Shown here piece by piece: positions 7,589 to 16,651 of a stretch of DNA of 64,000 nucleotides (position 1 is its first letter; the number at the start of each line of letters is the position of its first letter). The translations under genes were made by a program, and so were the position numbers. The stretch comes from PALSA-894 sp963757565 (GTDB lineage: Bacteria; Pseudomonadota; Alphaproteobacteria; Rhizobiales; Xanthobacteraceae): contig CAVWSB010000011.1 of assembly GCA_963757565.1 (NCBI GenBank), positions 1,984,001-2,048,000 of the forward strand. The letters run 5' to 3'. Below the pieces are notes generated by a model. It had not been told where the DNA came from. It made no database searches and saw only the letters and a program-made list of their open reading frames with translations.

Positions 7589-8760
7589 GTGGCTTTCTTC
7601 TTCAATGGATCTTTGACCGCCTCGAAGGTCGCGAACTCAACATTATACAGTTCGCCGTTCATCTTTTCGACCTTGCGCATGTAGATGTTCTGCACGATGT
7701 CGCGCGTCTCCGGATCGATCGAGATCGGCCCGCGCGGGCTTTCCCACTTCATGCCCTTCATGACGCCGATCAGTTTCTCACCGTCCGTATCGCCGTTGGT
7801 CTTCTTCAGCGCCTCATAGATCAGGTGCATGCCGTCCCATCCGCCGGTCGAAATGAAATTCGGGCGGAAGTTGTTGGCCTTCTTGAATTCCTCCACATAC
7901 GTCTTGTTCATGGCGGAGGGATGCGCGGCGGAATAGTTGTGCGCCGTGATGACACCGAGCATCACGTCACCCTGCCCCGGCAGTTCATCGTCATCGGTCA
8001 GGTCGCCCGGTCCGATGATCTTGATGTTGGCCTGATCGAGTCCGCGCTCGCGGAACTGGCGCGCAAACGTGCCGCCCTGCTGGCCGGGGAAATAGATGAA
8101 GGCCGTGTCCGGGGCGAGATCGCGGATGCGCTGCAGGAACGGCGCGAAGTCGGGATTGGCGAGCGGCACTTTCAGTTTCTCGATCACCTGCCCGCCGCCC
8201 GCCGTGAATGCATTGACGAAAGCGGTCTCGGCCTCAGCGCCCGGCGCCCAGTCATTGACCAGCGAGACGATCTTCTTCGAGCCGTTCTTCGCCGCCCATT
8301 CGCCCATGACCATCGACGACTGACCGAGCGTGAAGCTGGTGCGCGTCATGAAGGGCGAGCGGTCGATCGTGACCGAAGCGCCGGAGATGATCACCACGGT
8401 CGGGATCTTCGCCTGGGTGACGAACTGACCGATCGCGAGCGCCGTCGGCGTGATGCCGCCGAGCACGATGTTGACCTTGTCGTTGACGACCATCTCCTGA
8501 ACGATGCGGCGTGCCACATCCGGCACGCCGGTATCGTCGCGCACGATGAACTCGATCTTCTTGCCGGCGACCGTATCGCCGTTGAGCTGCATGTAGAGTT
8601 TCGCGCCCGCGAGCGCCTGACGGCCAACCGTCTGGAAGCCACCGACCAGTGAGAGGCATGCGCCGATCTTGATGACGTCCTGTGCGCGCGCAATGTTCGG
8701 CGCAGCAATTGTCGCGACGCCGCTTGCCGCAATCCCCTTCAGCAGGTCCCTGCGCAGCAT
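7585..8760 (-). CDS. ABC transporter substrate-binding protein (Leu/Ile/Val-type)
   Basis: A 391-residue periplasmic binding protein of the type that serves branched-chain amino acid and aromatic acid uptake systems. The N-terminus MLRRDLLKGIAAS has a twin-arginine motif and ends with an ARAQD cleavage region, so Tat export is likely. The ATG at 8760 follows GGGAGG at proper distance; an upstream in-frame start at 8781 lacks such a site. No permease or ATPase genes accompany it. The dioxygenase gene follows with a 4-bp overlap, which suggests that the ligand is an aromatic compound. Confidence 0.87.
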   Translation of the reverse strand: MLRRDLLKGIAASGVATIAAPNIARAQDVIKIGACLSLVGGFQTVGRQALAGAKLYMQLNGDTVAGKKIEFIVRDDTGVPDVARRIVQEMVVNDKVNIVLGGITPTALAIGQFVTQAKIPTVVIISGASVTIDRSPFMTRTSFTLGQSSMVMGEWAAKNGSKKIVSLVNDWAPGAEAETAFVNAFTAGGGQVIEKLKVPLANPDFAPFLQRIRDLAPDTAFIYFPGQQGGTFARQFRERGLDQANIKIIGPGDLTDDDELPGQGDVMLGVITAHNYSAAHPSAMNKTYVEEFKKANNFRPNFISTGGWDGMHLIYEALKKTNGDTDGEKLIGVMKGMKWESPRGPISIDPETRDIVQNIYMRKVEKMNGELYNVEFATFEAVKDPLKKKAT

Positions 8761-8823
8761 GTCTGTCCCTCCCCGAGCCATTATTTGTTGTCGGACGGGA
8801 CTCTAGGCCGGAGCGGCGAAGCG

Positions 8824-9261
8824 CTACAAGAGGCCCAATTCGCGCAATTCGCGCCGCATCTGCTCCGGCATGTTGCGCGCGCCGGGCGCGGCGCGATCGA
8901 GGTCAGGCGGCGCCTCCTTGTCGGCCAGATAGCGCCAGCCCTGGAAGGCGCGGAATGGACGCGGCTGCACCAGCTTCACCTTGCCGTCGAGCACGATGCG
9001 GCAGCGGCCGATCCCATCCTTATCGGTGAACGGCTCGATTCCGAGAATGCGCTCGCGGCAGAGCAATTCGCCGCGGATCACCCAAAACAACGATCCCCCG
9101 CTGAGCAACTCATCCACGCGTTTCGGAACCATGCGGGTGCGATGGAAGCGCTTTCCTGGCTCGCCGGACTTCTTTTTCTTGGCGTGCTGCTCCTTGATCC
9201 AGTCCTTGAGGTCCTGGACGGAATCGCAGCCGACGCAGAGCTTGATGAGATGCAGGGGCAT
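8824..9261 (-). CDS. DUF1489 family protein
   Basis: A 145-residue conserved alphaproteobacterial protein of unknown function, recognised by its MPLHLIKL start, the CDSVQDLKDW segment and the FRAFQGWRYL motif near residue 105. It is soluble and rather basic. Its ATG shares one base with the stop codon of the carboxylase gene upstream (TAATG), so it is the downstream member of that operon. Confidence 0.8.
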   Translation of the reverse strand: MPLHLIKLCVGCDSVQDLKDWIKEQHAKKKKSGEPGKRFHRTRMVPKRVDELLSGGSLFWVIRGELLCRERILGIEPFTDKDGIGRCRIVLDGKVKLVQPRPFRAFQGWRYLADKEAPPDLDRAAPGARNMPEQMRRELRELGLL

Positions 9262-11199
9262 TATTCGCCTTTTGCTTCGATGACGAGAATTTTCGCGCCT
9301 TCGGCGACCTGGGCGCCGACCTGCGCGGACACTTCGCCAACAACGCCGTCGATCGGCGCAAGCAAGGCATGCTCCATCTTCATCGCCTCGACCACGGCGA
9401 CGCGATCGCCTTTGGTGACGCTCGCGCCAGGCGCGACGAAAATCGCCAGGACCTTTCCATGCATCGGCGCTTTCACGGTGCCATCGCCGTCGAGGTGATC
9501 GACGTCGACCGTGTCGTAGCTTTTCAGCGCGACGTGGCGTTGCACGGCCTGCGCAACGGCAACTGCACCGTTGCCGACGCGCACGATGCGCACGCCTTGC
9601 GCCGCCGGTACGCCATCGATCGTCGCGTGTGGGCCATTGTGCCAGACGACGGACGCTTTGCGTGGATGACCGTCCACCGTGATGTCGAGATCGAGCTTGC
9701 GCTCGGTCCCGAGCGAGAAACCGTCGGCGGCGCTCCACGGATCGCGCCATGCGTCCTCTGTTTCGCTCGGCTGTGGCGCGAGCAGCGCCTCGACCGCAGC
9801 CCCGACCGCGCCCGCCTCGGCCGTGGGATCTGCATGCGTGAGTTCGGCCAGATGGCGCTCGATGAAGCCGGTATCGAACGACCCGGCGCGAAACTCCGGA
9901 TGGCTCGCCAGCGCCGCAAGAAACGCCGCATTCGAATGCGGCCCCGACCACAATCGTATCCCGGAGCGCCGCCGCAAGCCGCGAGAGGGCCTGTTCTCGA
10001 TCGCGGCCATGGGCGATCACCTTGGCGATCATTGGATCGTAATAGGGCGAGACCATCGCGCCGGTCTCAACACCGGTATCCACACGGACACCCTCGCCCT
10101 CCGGAAATTCGAGCGCCGCGAGCCTGCCGGTCGAGGGCAGGAAGTTGCGCGCGGGATCCTCGGCATAGAGCCGCGCTTCGGCAGCATGGCCGTCGATCCG
10201 CACCTCCGCCTGCGTGAGCGGCAACTTCTCGCCCGCGGCCACACGAAACTGCATCTCGACGAGATCGAGCCCGGTGATCGCCTCGGTCACCGGATGCTCG
10301 ACCTGGAGCCGCGTATTCATTTCCATGAACCAGAAGCCATCCGGCCGCAGCCCTTGCGCGCCGTCGGCGATGAACTCGACCGTTCCCGCGCCCTGATATC
10401 CGACCGCGCGCGCAGCTTCCGTCGCGGCGCGTCCCATCGCGTCGCGAATGTCCACGGTCATGCCGGGCGCCGGCGCCTCCTCGATGACCTTCTGGTGGCG
10501 GCGCTGCAGGGAGCAATCGCGCTCGTTGAGATGAATGACGTTGCCGAGGCTGTCGGCGAACACCTGCATCTCGATGTGCCGCGGCGCGGTGACGTATTTC
10601 TCGATCAGCACCCGCGCATCGCCGAACGAGGACTGCGCCTCGCGCGTCGCGCCTTCAAGCGCGGCATCGAATTCCACGTGCTTGTCGACGCGGCGCATGC
10701 CCTTGCCGCCGCCGCCCGCGACCGCCTTGATCAGCACCGGATAACCGATCTGATAGGCTTTCTCCTTGAGGAATTTCGGGTCCTGCAATTCGCCGTGATA
10801 GCCCGGCACGACCGGCACGCCAGCCTTTTCCATCAACGCCTTGGCCTGATCCTTCAGGCCCATCGCCCTGATGGCGCCCGGCGGCGGGCCAACGAACGCG
10901 ATCCCCGCGGCGGCGCACGCCTCGGCGAACTGCGCATTCTCCGAGAGAAAGCCGTAGCCCGGATGGACGCAGTCCGCATGCGCCAGTGCGGCCGCCTCGA
11001 TCAGTTTGTCGATGACCAGATAACTTTCGCGCGCGGGCGGCGGGCCGATCAGGTACGCCTCGTCGGCGACGCGCACATGCAGTGCGCCAGCATCGGCTTC
11101 CGAATAGACCGCGATGACGCGCATACCGAGACGCTTCGCGGTACGCGCGATGCGAACGGCGATCTCGCCGCGATTGGCGATCAGGACGGAAGCGAACAT
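9261..11199 (-). pseudogene. Acetyl/propionyl/methylcrotonyl-CoA carboxylase alpha subunit, one frameshift
   Basis: The gene encodes a biotin carboxylase domain (ANRGEIA start, HPGYGFLSEN, GGGGKGMR ATP loop, EMNTRLQVEH), a linker, and a C-terminal biotinyl domain with EAMKMEH, whose lysine carries biotin. It would carboxylate biotin with ATP and bicarbonate for a partner transferase. The frame breaks inside GGGG (C-run at 9942-9945): dropping one G restores VVGPHSNAAF and gives about 645 residues. The biotin domain therefore lies in another frame from the carboxylase domain. No beta subunit is adjacent. Which acyl-CoA is used cannot be told. The break may be a sequencing error, since both halves are otherwise well preserved. 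Confidence 0.88.
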
Positions 11200-11264
11200 G
11201 TGTGCCAAGCCTTAGCCCAAGCGCCTCCCGAATGGCACGGCGTGGGCTGGGTTGTCCTCAGGCG

Positions 11265-12254
11265 CTATTGCTTGGCGCCAGGATTGAGCGACAGCGGCGC
11301 GGGTGAGGAACCGGTTGATGACGAACGCCGGGGCGGTCGCCGCGAGGCGGAGGCTGGTGCCGTATTGGTCGGGCGCGGCTCCGCGGCAGCCGCAGGACGC
11401 GCATCCGGAGCCGGAGCGGCGGGGGCGGATTCCGATGCTGGTGGAGGCGCCGCCGCCTGCTGGGCCGTCGGCTCGGAATTCATGATGCTGACCGGAGGAA
11501 TGGAGTCAGCGGACGGAAACGTGACGTTCGGGCCAGGCGGCGTCACCGATCCGGAGCTCGGCGTGGCACTGGCGATCGGTCGTGTCCGCGTGGGCCAGTT
11601 CACCGCGTAGCGCGCGACCGTGGCGTCGAACAACCGATCCTTCAGATCCGCGCGCAGCTTCTTGTCGTCATACACGAGGCCGAACGCATCGCAGGCTTCG
11701 GGCGTGCAACCGTCACGCAACGCCAGGACCTGCGACGCAAGCCCATAACGGTCCGCCGCGATGGTGCGGCGGATGCCGGCGATGGAGGTTTCGTAGCTCT
11801 GATCGCGCCGCGCCGTGTATTCGTGGGCGTCTGCCAGCAAAGTGAGACGTGCCGAAACATACGCGGTTGCGGCGGCAACCGTTTCCGGGCTGGCGAACAC
11901 GGCGCGCTCGCAGGCACCTTCTATCGTTTCGGTACTGGAGGCTTCAAGGCAGGCGATCGCAGAGCCCGGCGTAATCGCACGTCCGGTCAGATCGGCGGCG
12001 CGCTGATCGAGCGCGCGCCGCTCGTCGGCCCGGTCGCGGTCCGACGCACGGTTGACGTAGGTCCACCCGAAGACGATCGCGATCACAATGATGGCGACGC
12101 GGAACACCAGTCCGCCGAATTCGTGAAGCCCGGCGCGCAGCACCGCGATGACGACGAGCGCAACCGCCAGCGCCGCTAGCACTCCGACGGCCCATAGGGG
12201 CATCATCAGGGTTCCGGTTGCCAGGTCGAAGGCCGGGAGCTTGTCGAGATTCAT
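11265..12254 (-). CDS. Conserved membrane protein of unknown function
   Basis: A 329-residue protein not assigned to a family. It has two transmembrane helices near the N-terminus (about 18-40 and 47-65), a soluble helical region (about 70-215) with four cysteines (ACLEAS; GACERA; GCTPEAC), and an Ala/Pro/Ser-rich low-complexity tail. The topology suggests an inner-membrane anchor with one exposed domain. The region resembles hypothetical proteins common in Bradyrhizobium-like genomes. It is a separate unit, 65 bp upstream of the carboxylase gene on the same strand. Confidence 0.65.
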   Translation of the reverse strand: MNLDKLPAFDLATGTLMMPLWAVGVLAALAVALVVIAVLRAGLHEFGGLVFRVAIIVIAIVFGWTYVNRASDRDRADERRALDQRAADLTGRAITPGSAIACLEASSTETIEGACERAVFASPETVAAATAYVSARLTLLADAHEYTARRDQSYETSIAGIRRTIAADRYGLASQVLALRDGCTPEACDAFGLVYDDKKLRADLKDRLFDATVARYAVNWPTRTRPIASATPSSGSVTPPGPNVTFPSADSIPPVSIMNSEPTAQQAAAPPPASESAPAAPAPDARPAAAAEPRPTNTAPASASRRPPRRSSSTGSSPAPLSLNPGAKQ

Positions 12255-12371
12255 CCGTCGAAACCCGCCGCATCAATCCGGCGCGAGTATGGCGCAGCCG
12301 GACTGCCCCCGCCACTCAAAATCGGGCATCGTCAACGTCTTATTGCGCTGCCGCGAACTCACCACAGACCG

Positions 12372-13340
12372 TCAGTTCACCTTGACGCCCGACACCTTCA
12401 CGACGTGCGCCCACTTCTCGATGTCGGCGCGCAGGTATTTGTCGAATTCCGCCGGCGTCATGCTCATTGGAACCGCGCCCTGCTTAGCCCAATTTTCCTT
12501 CACGTCAGGCCGGGCGATGACTTTGTTGATCTCGGAATTCAGCTTGTCGACGATGTCCTTGGGCGTGCTCGCCGGCGCCATAATGCCGAGCCAGATCGTA
12601 GCGTCGTAGCCCGGTACCCCGGCTTCATCGATGGTCGGAACGTCGGGCATCAGCGGAGAGCGCTTGGTGCCGGTGGTTCCGAGCGCCCTCACCTGCCCGG
12701 CCGCAACGTTCGGTGCCATCGTGGTTATGGCGTCGAACATCATCTGCACATGACCTCCGATGACGCTATTGCGCGCTTCGCCGGATGCCTTGTGCGGAAC
12801 ATGCACGATGTCGGTGCCGCTCATGGCTTTGAACAGTTCGCCTGCCATGTGATACGGCGTGCCCGGCCCTGACGAGGCGTAATTCAATTCGCCGGGTTTC
12901 GCCTTGGCGAGCGCGATGAATTCCTTCAGGTCCTTCGCGGGCACTGAAGGATGCACGACCATGACGAGATCCGAATAGTTCAGCGGCGCGACCGGTACGA
13001 AGTCGCGCATCAGCTGGAACGGCTTGTTTGCGATCAGCGACTCGTTGGTCGTGTGTGTGTTCGACATGACGAGCAGCGTGTAGCCGTCGGGCGCAGACTT
13101 CGCGACTGAATCGGTGCCGATGATCGAGCCGGCGCCCGGACGATTTTCGATCACGAAGCCCTGTTTGAGGGTCTCTGTGAGATGCTGCGCGATGACCCGC
13201 GCGTAAATGTCTGCCGGCCCGCCGGCTCCGAAGGGAACAATCAGACGTACGGGCCGCGATGGATAATCGTCCGCCTGCGCTGGATGACCTAACGTCAGGA
13301 CTAGCAGAGCCAAAATTACGGTCCGCAGGATGACGGTCAT
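12372..13340 (-). CDS. Tripartite tricarboxylate transporter substrate-binding protein (Bug/TctC family)
   Basis: A 322-residue periplasmic protein with a Sec signal peptide ending near AQADDYP. Bug/TctC features are clear: YPSRPVRLIVPFGAGGPAD after the signal, ENRPGAGS near residue 75, and the KSAPDGYTLL segment. Such proteins bind small carboxylates. No TctA/TctB membrane genes are nearby, as is usual for orphan Bug proteins in this lineage. The ligand is unknown. Confidence 0.9.
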   Translation of the reverse strand: MTVILRTVILALLVLTLGHPAQADDYPSRPVRLIVPFGAGGPADIYARVIAQHLTETLKQGFVIENRPGAGSIIGTDSVAKSAPDGYTLLVMSNTHTTNESLIANKPFQLMRDFVPVAPLNYSDLVMVVHPSVPAKDLKEFIALAKAKPGELNYASSGPGTPYHMAGELFKAMSGTDIVHVPHKASGEARNSVIGGHVQMMFDAITTMAPNVAAGQVRALGTTGTKRSPLMPDVPTIDEAGVPGYDATIWLGIMAPASTPKDIVDKLNSEINKVIARPDVKENWAKQGAVPMSMTPAEFDKYLRADIEKWAHVVKVSGVKVN

Positions 13341-13417
13341 GTCGATTTCCTCCCGTTAGCCGGGTGATAGCCTGCCGCTCCCACAGGCCGCAACGTGCAA
13401 GTGCCGTGGTCCTCGCC

Positions 13418-13449
13418 GCAAAAAAAGATGGCCCCGCAAAGGGGCCATC
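13418..13449 (-). terminator. Rho-independent terminator of the small secreted-protein gene
   Basis: A perfect 9-bp stem GATGGCCCC / GGGGCCATC (13427-13435 with 13441-13449), loop GCAAA, with a run of A on the left, which reads as a T-run on the minus strand. It lies 26 bp past the stop codon at 13475. Confidence 0.9.
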
Positions 13450-13474
13450 CAAAGTTCGCATGCTGTCGGGAAAA

Positions 13475-13732
13475 TCAGCAGCTTGAACGGGTCCGGGTCA
13501 CGACGGACCCGTCCGGCCGGCGATCACGGACAGTGACCGAGCGGCAATCGCCACGAACGTCACGCTCGCGCCAATGCCGATGACGCCAGCGGTCATGTTC
13601 CGGGCCGACATAGACGCCGCCGGGGCCAACGTGAACGCCAACGCCAGGTCCGTCCACATTGATGCCTTGGGCGCAGGCGGGAGCGGTGAACAAAACTGCT
13701 GCTGCAGCAGCAGCAAAAGCGAGTGTGCGCAT
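13475..13732 (-). CDS. Small secreted glycine-rich protein
   Basis: An 85-residue protein. The first 22 residues form a signal peptide (MRTLAFAAAAAAVLF..ACAQG). The mature part begins with a Gly/Val repeat (GVGVHVGPGGVYVGP), continues with a His/Arg-rich stretch and ends in a conserved CRSVTVRDRRPDGSVVTR..SC segment with two cysteines. Proteins of this kind are widespread in Bradyrhizobium-like bacteria with no assigned function. It has its own terminator. Confidence 0.7.
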   Translation of the reverse strand: MRTLAFAAAAAAVLFTAPACAQGINVDGPGVGVHVGPGGVYVGPEHDRWRHRHWRERDVRGDCRSVTVRDRRPDGSVVTRTRSSC

Positions 13733-13908
13733 GTCGGGTTTCCCATCTGGTTCCATTCGATTGGCAGTCAACCCGGACCGCGCGAATTTGTTCCAAATGC
13801 GTGAATCCGTGAGGGAATTCGCGGAGTCGTCACTTAACTGGAAATTGACGCGGGCTACCCATAGTGACCAGGCCGCGTCATTGAACGCGGGTCTTCTGAG
13901 ACGACAGT

Positions 13909-14979
13909 ATGTCGCCCGCGCGTTCCCCATCCGGCAGCATGCCGCACGTCCTTGCGGGCGACACGATCGTCGAGGAACTGCGCGCAACCGGCTTGCCGCT
14001 CGAGCCCCATCACTTCGCCTTCTGGTGCGCCTACAAGCGTGGGCTCGACAGCGCCCTAAACCACGCGGCTGACGAAATCCGGGCGACACGCGGCGCGCTG
14101 AGCGCCGCCGACATCGATCAATTGCATCGAACGCACCTGTCTCCGCTGCGCCTCGCAGACGCGCCCGACGTTACTGCCCTGCGTATCGATGAAAAGCTGC
14201 GCGACGTCGCCGGCGCCGTCGAAGACGCGATCGGCTCGGCGCAGGTTCAGCGCGAAACACTTTCGGGCGAAGCCTCGCGCCTCGATGGCTTGAGCGAACC
14301 GACGGTGAGGGCCCTGCTTGCGACCGTGGCCCGGCTCGGCGAAGCCAGCGGCAAGAGCCAGAATCATTTCGCGCGGCTCGAAGCGCGGATGAGTGCAGCG
14401 GCGCGCGAGATCGGCGCGATCCGCGCGCAACTCGCCGCGGTGCGCGCCGAGTGCCGGGCCGACCCGACCACCGCGCTTCCGACCCGCACGACCTTCAATG
14501 CCGTGCTGACACAATCGCTCGAAGCGGCGGCGAAGAACCGTCAGCCGATCTCGATCGCCCTGTGCAATCTGGATTACTTCGCAGCGTTCAACGAAAATTT
14601 CGGCAATCACAAGGGTGATCAGACGCTGCGCACGATCGGCAGCCTCGCGAAGGCCGAAATGCGGCCTGGCGATACGGTCGCGCGTTACGGCGGCGACGAA
14701 TTCGCCGTGATCCTTCCGCAACTGCGCGCCTGCGATGCCGTCGCTTATGCGGACCGTTTCCGCCACGCGCTGATGATGCAGGTATTCGCCGAACACCCGA
14801 ACGGTGCCGGCCGCGTGACAGCGTCGATCGGCGTCGCCGACGCGATCAAGGGCGACGCGCCGGAATTCCTGCTACGGCGCGCACACAACGGGTTGAAGAT
14901 CGCCAAGCGCGAGGGACGCAACCGCGTTGTCGAAATGAGTCCCGACGGGCCGATCTGGAACGCCGCACGGACCGCCTGA
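13909..14979 (+). CDS. GGDEF-domain diguanylate cyclase
   Basis: A 356-residue cytosolic protein. The C-terminal half is a GGDEF domain with intact active site RYGGDEF (261-265) and an inhibitory RxxD site (RPGD, 252-255) at the correct five-residue spacing, so it should make cyclic di-GMP and be product-inhibited. The N-terminal 180 residues are helical and partly coiled-coil, with no transmembrane helix and no PAS, GAF or REC domain recognised. The input signal is unknown. It could feed the polysaccharide locus further along; that is inference. Confidence 0.88.
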   Translation: MSPARSPSGSMPHVLAGDTIVEELRATGLPLEPHHFAFWCAYKRGLDSALNHAADEIRATRGALSAADIDQLHRTHLSPLRLADAPDVTALRIDEKLRDVAGAVEDAIGSAQVQRETLSGEASRLDGLSEPTVRALLATVARLGEASGKSQNHFARLEARMSAAAREIGAIRAQLAAVRAECRADPTTALPTRTTFNAVLTQSLEAAAKNRQPISIALCNLDYFAAFNENFGNHKGDQTLRTIGSLAKAEMRPGDTVARYGGDEFAVILPQLRACDAVAYADRFRHALMMQVFAEHPNGAGRVTASIGVADAIKGDAPEFLLRRAHNGLKIAKREGRNRVVEMSPDGPIWNAARTA

Positions 14980-15531
14980 TCAGTTCGGCAGGGCTTTCTC
15001 GCTGCACACTTGCGGATAGGCGCTGTGGCACGCGGTATAAAGCTCCGGACATGGAACGGCAGCCTGCACGGCCGCTTCCACAGTCTTGAAGCGATCGCCG
15101 TTCGCGGTCGACACCGGATCGTAGGTCATCACGGCTTCGGGCCGGCCGAGCTTGCGGTCGGCAATGAGAAAGCGCTCTGCGGCTTCAAAGAATGCGGTGG
15201 CGGTGCGGTTGGCGAGATCGGCGCTTTTGGTCAGCGCGGTGTACGCGGCAGGATCCGGCTTGATCACCTTGGCGCGGATCGCTCCATCCGAATAGATCGA
15301 ACCAAGTTTGAAATAGATGCCGCCGCATTGCGCGGCCGCCTGCCAATAGGCGCGTCCGTTAAAGGACAGACCGGGCGCCACAACGGCGCGATCGCGCTTG
15401 TCGAGCGGCACCGGAGCTTGCGTCGCTTCCTGCTTGCTCGAACGGCGATGCGTTTGCGCCGCCGAAACCTGCGGCAGCGCCAGTGTCAGGATGATCGCGA
15501 CCGTAATGCTGCGCCGTTCGCCTTGCCTCAT
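14980..15531 (-). CDS. Hypothetical secreted protein
   Basis: A 183-residue protein with a signal peptide (RRSITVAIILTLALPQVSAAQ). The mature part has four cysteines (AAQCGG; VPCPELYTACH; QVCSEK), likely two disulfides, and no recognised domain. Its start at 15531 overlaps the stop of the upstream gene by 4 bp (ATGA), so the two are translated together. Its 3' end abuts the stop of the convergent diguanylate cyclase gene directly. An in-frame codon at 15579 would add an unlikely leader. Confidence 0.65.
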   Translation of the reverse strand: MRQGERRSITVAIILTLALPQVSAAQTHRRSSKQEATQAPVPLDKRDRAVVAPGLSFNGRAYWQAAAQCGGIYFKLGSIYSDGAIRAKVIKPDPAAYTALTKSADLANRTATAFFEAAERFLIADRKLGRPEAVMTYDPVSTANGDRFKTVEAAVQAAVPCPELYTACHSAYPQVCSEKALPN

Positions 15532-16283
15532 ACCCCGACAATAAACCGCAGCGCAGAGGCCGCGCCAAGCGCCCCGCACAGCGCGATCACGAGTTGATGC
15601 ACCGGAAAGCGGCTGGGATCGGGCTCCTTCGGCGCCGCCTGTGATTCGCTCACATAGGCCTGCGCAACGCTAAACGTCGGAGCGGGTGCCGCCACTGCCT
15701 GCTGCGGGATCACCGGCGCCGGCTGGATCGTCGGCTCGCCGAGCGTCACAGGTCTTGATTCGGCGGATGCGAGGGTCATGGCGGCGGGCTTTGGTGCCTC
15801 GACATGCGGCTCGGGAGCGGCAGGCACATCTGCCGCGTCGGCAACGGTCTCGACACCATCCGCTGCCACCGGCGGCTCGAGATTGAGCGCGACGATATGC
15901 GGCTTGCGGAACGGCTCGAAGCCATTCTGCGCCATCGGCGTCGGGTTGATGAACCCGCGGAAGCGGCGGGACAGTGCGGATTCAGGCCGGGCATTCGACA
16001 GGCGCGATTCTGCGGAGGCCAATTCGACCTGCTTCACCGCAAAGCCGGGCACATGCGATGGCCGGGCGAAATGCGAGTTCCGGGAATGACGGGATATCAC
16101 GGTGTGCACGCGGCGCGCGGGCTTCCGCCGCACTGATGCCGCACTGTCGTCCGTCACAACAGTGGCGGCAGCCGTGCTCTCGCACTTCTTGATGTATCGC
16201 TCATCGCAGGCGCTAACAGGCACGGTGAGCCAGGATAACAACGCAAACGCTACCGCCCCTGTGGCCGTGATCCGCACGCTCAT
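15528..16283 (-). CDS. Hypothetical exported protein with C-terminal membrane anchor
   Basis: A 251-residue protein with an N-terminal signal peptide followed by a CDERYIKKCE motif with two cysteines, a long disordered Ala/Pro/Glu-rich middle, and one C-terminal transmembrane helix (LVIALCGALGAASALRFIVG). The topology suggests a periplasm-spanning protein tethered to the inner membrane. No family recognised. It forms a two-gene unit with the secreted protein downstream. Confidence 0.65.
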   Translation of the reverse strand: MSVRITATGAVAFALLSWLTVPVSACDERYIKKCESTAAATVVTDDSAASVRRKPARRVHTVISRHSRNSHFARPSHVPGFAVKQVELASAESRLSNARPESALSRRFRGFINPTPMAQNGFEPFRKPHIVALNLEPPVAADGVETVADAADVPAAPEPHVEAPKPAAMTLASAESRPVTLGEPTIQPAPVIPQQAVAAPAPTFSVAQAYVSESQAAPKEPDPSRFPVHQLVIALCGALGAASALRFIVGV

Positions 16284-16461
16284 ACGCGTTCCCCTGCGGT
16301 TTCGGCTTCAGGAAGCGCCATGGGTACTTGCGGAAATGGCGGGATAATGACCGACCATGCCACAGATTTGCCTTAATCGCGGCCGGCGAGATTGCATGGC
16401 GCTCCGCCCCTTGCGCGCCAGGATGCTGTTGTCTCATTCTGCGCGACGCGGAGGCGTGTGA

Positions 16462-16641
16462 ATGCGTTTCATTTTTGGAATCATCGTCGGCGCGGCGCTG
16501 ACGATCGGCGGCGCGTACGTTCTCGACACATCGAAGGCGGGCGTCGAGGCGACCCCGATGGTGAACTGGGAGGTTGTCGGCAAAAACGTCGACGCGCTCA
16601 CCGCGATGGTCAAGCGGAGCTGGGCCAAGCTGACCAGCTAG
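16462..16641 (+). CDS. Small single-pass membrane protein (59 residues)
   Basis: A short gene starting MRFIFGIIVGAALTIGGAYV and ending AKLTS. One N-terminal transmembrane helix is followed by about 35 polar residues. A good ribosome binding site (GGAGG) lies 8 nt before the ATG, supporting translation. No family recognised; the composition resembles small conserved proteins of Rhizobiales. Its stop codon lies in a 14-bp palindrome shared with the convergent gene. Confidence 0.65.
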   Translation: MRFIFGIIVGAALTIGGAYVLDTSKAGVEATPMVNWEVVGKNVDALTAMVKRSWAKLTS

Positions 16642-16651
16642 CGCGCGCTAG
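16638..16651. repeat. Perfect 14-bp palindrome joining two convergent stop codons
   Basis: CTAGCGCGCGCTAG contains the TAG of the small membrane protein gene and the TAG of the SDR gene on the other strand. It is too short and lacks T-runs for a typical terminator; it may simply reflect the compact junction. Confidence 0.6.

Noticed and set aside
9930..9960. Programmed ribosomal frameshift in the carboxylase gene
   Set aside because: No slippery heptamer with a downstream stem-loop, and the family does not use frameshifting; an extra base fits better.
8824..11208. A single 794-residue protein joining carboxylase and DUF1489
   Set aside because: The middle part is out-of-frame reading caused by the extra base; the biotin domain and stop lie in the other frame, and DUF1489 has its own ATG.
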